9,261 bases of DNA from Candidatus Sulfopaludibacter sp. SbA3 (lineage in GTDB: Bacteria > Acidobacteriota > Terriglobia > Bryobacterales > Bryobacteraceae). Numbering within the stretch: the stretch's first letter is position 1; every line of letters starts with the position of its first letter. Both the position numbers and the translations under genes were made by a program. The DNA lies in NCBI GenBank assembly GCA_945900935.1, contig CAMDKT010000197.1:1-9261 (forward strand), written 5' to 3'. The notes below the pieces were generated by a model. That model was not told the DNA's origin. It searched no databases and was given only the letters and a program-made list of their open reading frames with translations. Shown here in pieces: positions 7,888 through 9,261 of the stretch.

Positions 7888-8510
7888 CCGGCTTTGCACA
7901 TGCCGAATTCGTTTGCGGCCTTTAGGCGAGGGTCTTGCCGTGTAAGCTTGCCGACCGCTTTGCGGGGGATGAGCGGCGTGTGGGAAACGGTGGTGAGGTA
8001 ATTGGGAATGTGCCAGGGATCTTCTTCGGATGTCATCCAGCCGGTGCGGTCGAATTGCGATAAGTTAATCGGCCGTGAGTAACCGCGCAGTGTTCGTTCG
8101 CCGCGGGAATTGAAGTAATGTTCGAAGTAGGACATCGCTAACTCGCGGAGGGTTTTGTAGACAGGCTCGCGGTAGCGCAGGCCGGAGTAATTGGATTTGC
8201 CGATGGCACCCCAGAGTCCGTCCCGGCGGACGAGGGTGATGACATGGTCGTCATCGCGTTGGGCTTGCAGATCGAGCACCAGCGGTGGGTGGCCCAAGAG
8301 TCGAAGCGCCGTGGCGGCTAAGAGCGCTCCCTCCACGCAGTGACCGCGGCGCTCCCGGAGGAGGCGGCGAGGCGACCGGCACGAGACGCTGGGATCGTAG
8401 ACGACCTCTTCATCCAGGAAACGCTGAATCTTCTCCGGCGAGACTAGTTTGCGGAAGACAGCGCGCTCTTGGCGAGTAAATTGAAAGGGGTCGGCGATAA
8501 GGCCCGGCAT
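7884..8510 (-). CDS. Uncharacterised transglutaminase-like protein
   Basis: I do not recognise a named gene. The 208-residue protein has no signal peptide or membrane segment, so it is probably cytoplasmic. Its core resembles the transglutaminase-like cysteine fold: a conserved-looking C58 in RRGHCVEGALLAATALRLLG at the start of a helix, H89 in a DDDHVITLVRR strand, and N107 in WGAIGKSNYSG, in the Cys-His-Asn/Asp order of that superfamily. Downstream are LRELAMSYFEHYFN and GWMTSEEDPW, rich in aromatics and acids. It may be a hydrolase, a transferase or an inactive binding relative. The ATG at 8510 has a modest AAGAG about 8 bases upstream. It lies 51 bp downstream of the PEP-CTERM gene on the same strand, so they may be co-transcribed, and its TAG overlaps the oxidoreductase TAG on the other strand. 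That it is a real gene is likely; its function is inferred from motif order only. Confidence 0.6.
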   Translation of the reverse strand: MPGLIADPFQFTRQERAVFRKLVSPEKIQRFLDEEVVYDPSVSCRSPRRLLRERRGHCVEGALLAATALRLLGHPPLVLDLQAQRDDDHVITLVRRDGLWGAIGKSNYSGLRYREPVYKTLRELAMSYFEHYFNSRGERTLRGYSRPINLSQFDRTGWMTSEEDPWHIPNYLTTVSHTPLIPRKAVGKLTRQDPRLKAANEFGMCKAG

Positions 8511-8561
8511 AGTTGACTCTTCGTAATGTACCCCAACGCCAGCCGCGGATAAAGGGAATAA

Positions 8562-9261
8562 TTAGAATTTTCGTCGGAATAAGCCGAGAGCGATACCGGT
8601 CAGGCCAAGGGCGAGCAGGACCCAGGTGCCGGGCTCTGGCACCGGGGTGTCAGGCGGCGGCGAAGAAAGACGCGGGGGGCCGGGGGGCGGCGGATCATCT
8701 GACGGCGGGGGGGGCGGGGGCGGGCCGAAGATCGATAGTGTACCCGGCGGGGGTGTGGTTGGCGGCGGATTCGATGGTGGCGGGCCATCTCTGGGATGGG
8801 GGGGGAACGGCTGTGGCCATCGCGGCGGCGGCGGCGGGTATTCCCATAGATTGCCGGGAGTAAAGGGCGACGGCGTCCGATTGGGTGGTTCGGGAGGCAC
8901 TAGGAGGGAAGAGATCACCAGCGGCCGGGCGGCTCCGATATGTGCCGAACTGATCGAAAACGGTCCAAATATTGGGGCGGTGGCCGTAGGTTCCGGGGTA
9001 CCGGCGGTTGTTGAACCGCTTAGCGGTGTGGCGGGGTCCCCTTCGCCACCGCTGATGTCGGCCACACCGAATACCGGGCTGAACATTCCACCGGCCGTCC
9101 CGACGGGCGGCAACATCTCTTGTGGATCGGGCACCGGTAAGACACTGGTCATGTCCACGTTGGTCCCGATTTGTTTTGGATTATGGAATATTTCGGTTTC
9201 AATTGCCAGCTCGGGCGGCAGGGCGGGGGAACGCATCAGTTGCGCCTCACGGACGGCTTGA
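8562..9261 (-). CDS. Proline-rich PEP-CTERM surface protein, N-terminus beyond window
   Basis: The C-terminus has a complete PEP-CTERM sorting signal: VPEPGTW, a hydrophobic segment (WVLLALGLTGIALGLF) and a basic RRKF tail. Known members are processed by an exosortase in the inner membrane and displayed on the surface or in extracellular matrix. Before it comes a stalk in which about 37 of 67 residues are proline, including runs of five and seven, preceded by about 130 residues of low-complexity Pro/Gly/Ser/Thr-rich sequence. An ATG at 9236 exists but is not followed by a signal peptide, which this class needs, and the frame stays open to the window edge (codons read QAVREAQ before that Met), so the true start is probably outside. 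The proline runs should require EF-P for translation. No exosortase is in the window. The globular part, if any, is not recognised. Confidence 0.83.
   Translation of the reverse strand, partial: QAVREAQLMRSPALPPELAIETEIFHNPKQIGTNVDMTSVLPVPDPQEMLPPVGTAGGMFSPVFGVADISGGEGDPATPLSGSTTAGTPEPTATAPIFGPFSISSAHIGAARPLVISSLLVPPEPPNRTPSPFTPGNLWEYPPPPPRWPQPFPPHPRDGPPPSNPPPTTPPPGTLSIFGPPPPPPPSDDPPPPGPPRLSSPPPDTPVPEPGTWVLLALGLTGIALGLFRRKF

Noticed and set aside
9015..9027. Short inverted repeat ACCGC-TTA-GCGGT
   Set aside because: It is only 5 bp per arm, lies inside coding sequence and has no T tract; it is probably incidental.
8626..9261. Gly-rich + strand frame open to the window end
   Set aside because: It is the complement of the proline-rich stalk; the minus frame ends in an exact PEP-CTERM signal, which chance would not give.
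8562..9261. TonB-type energy transducer
   Set aside because: The proline-rich stretch and an ISS...PPEPP segment recall TonB proteins, but the C-terminal TonB domain is absent and a PEP-CTERM tail is present.
1..9261. tRNA, rRNA, CRISPR array, phage or complete insertion sequence
   Set aside because: I saw no cloverleaf with CCA end, no direct-repeat array, no transposase or integrase motif and no structural phage protein.

Overview
ORGANISM. The window looks like a chromosomal piece of an Acidobacteriota genome, most likely a Solibacter/Bryobacter-type lineage. The basis is a combination of families: a very large Oar-like TonB-dependent outer-membrane receptor, a Tat-exported Gfo/Idh/MocA oxidoreductase, a squalene-hopene cyclase, and a PEP-CTERM surface protein, all in G+C-rich DNA. 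This placement is inferred from family content and style; no rRNA or other marker gene is present. LAYOUT. (1) Bases 1-85 are A+T-richer (about 42% G+C over 1-90) and abut a receptor gene that has lost its N-terminal third or quarter. (2) 83-2956 (+) is the receptor barrel, intact to its C-terminal phenylalanine, followed by a strong hairpin terminator at 3017-3048. (3) 3118-4561 (-) is a two-gene unit: a secreted lytic transglycosylase, then 4 bp later a secreted alpha/beta hydrolase. (4) A 72-bp divergent spacer (4562-4633) separates this unit from (5) a second two-gene unit on the + strand: squalene-hopene cyclase (4634-6598) overlapping by ATGA a Tat-signal oxidoreductase (6595-7887). (6) That oxidoreductase ends tail-to-tail, sharing a CTAG, with a small transglutaminase-like protein (7884-8510, -). 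(7) Upstream of that on the same strand is a proline-rich PEP-CTERM protein (8562 to beyond the window end). HOW THE GENES FIT TOGETHER. Most products act at or outside the cytoplasmic membrane: outer-membrane uptake, peptidoglycan cleavage, hopanoid synthesis, periplasmic oxidoreduction and surface display. The only recognisable biosynthetic step is hopanoid cyclisation, and none of the usual hpn genes lie within the window. I see no phage, CRISPR, tRNA or rRNA, and no clear new system. The points most worth a second look are the truncated receptor with its compositionally different junction, the overlap of the hopanoid cyclase with an oxidoreductase, the uncharacterised Cys-His-Asn protein, and the G-run-rich proline stalk of the PEP-CTERM protein.
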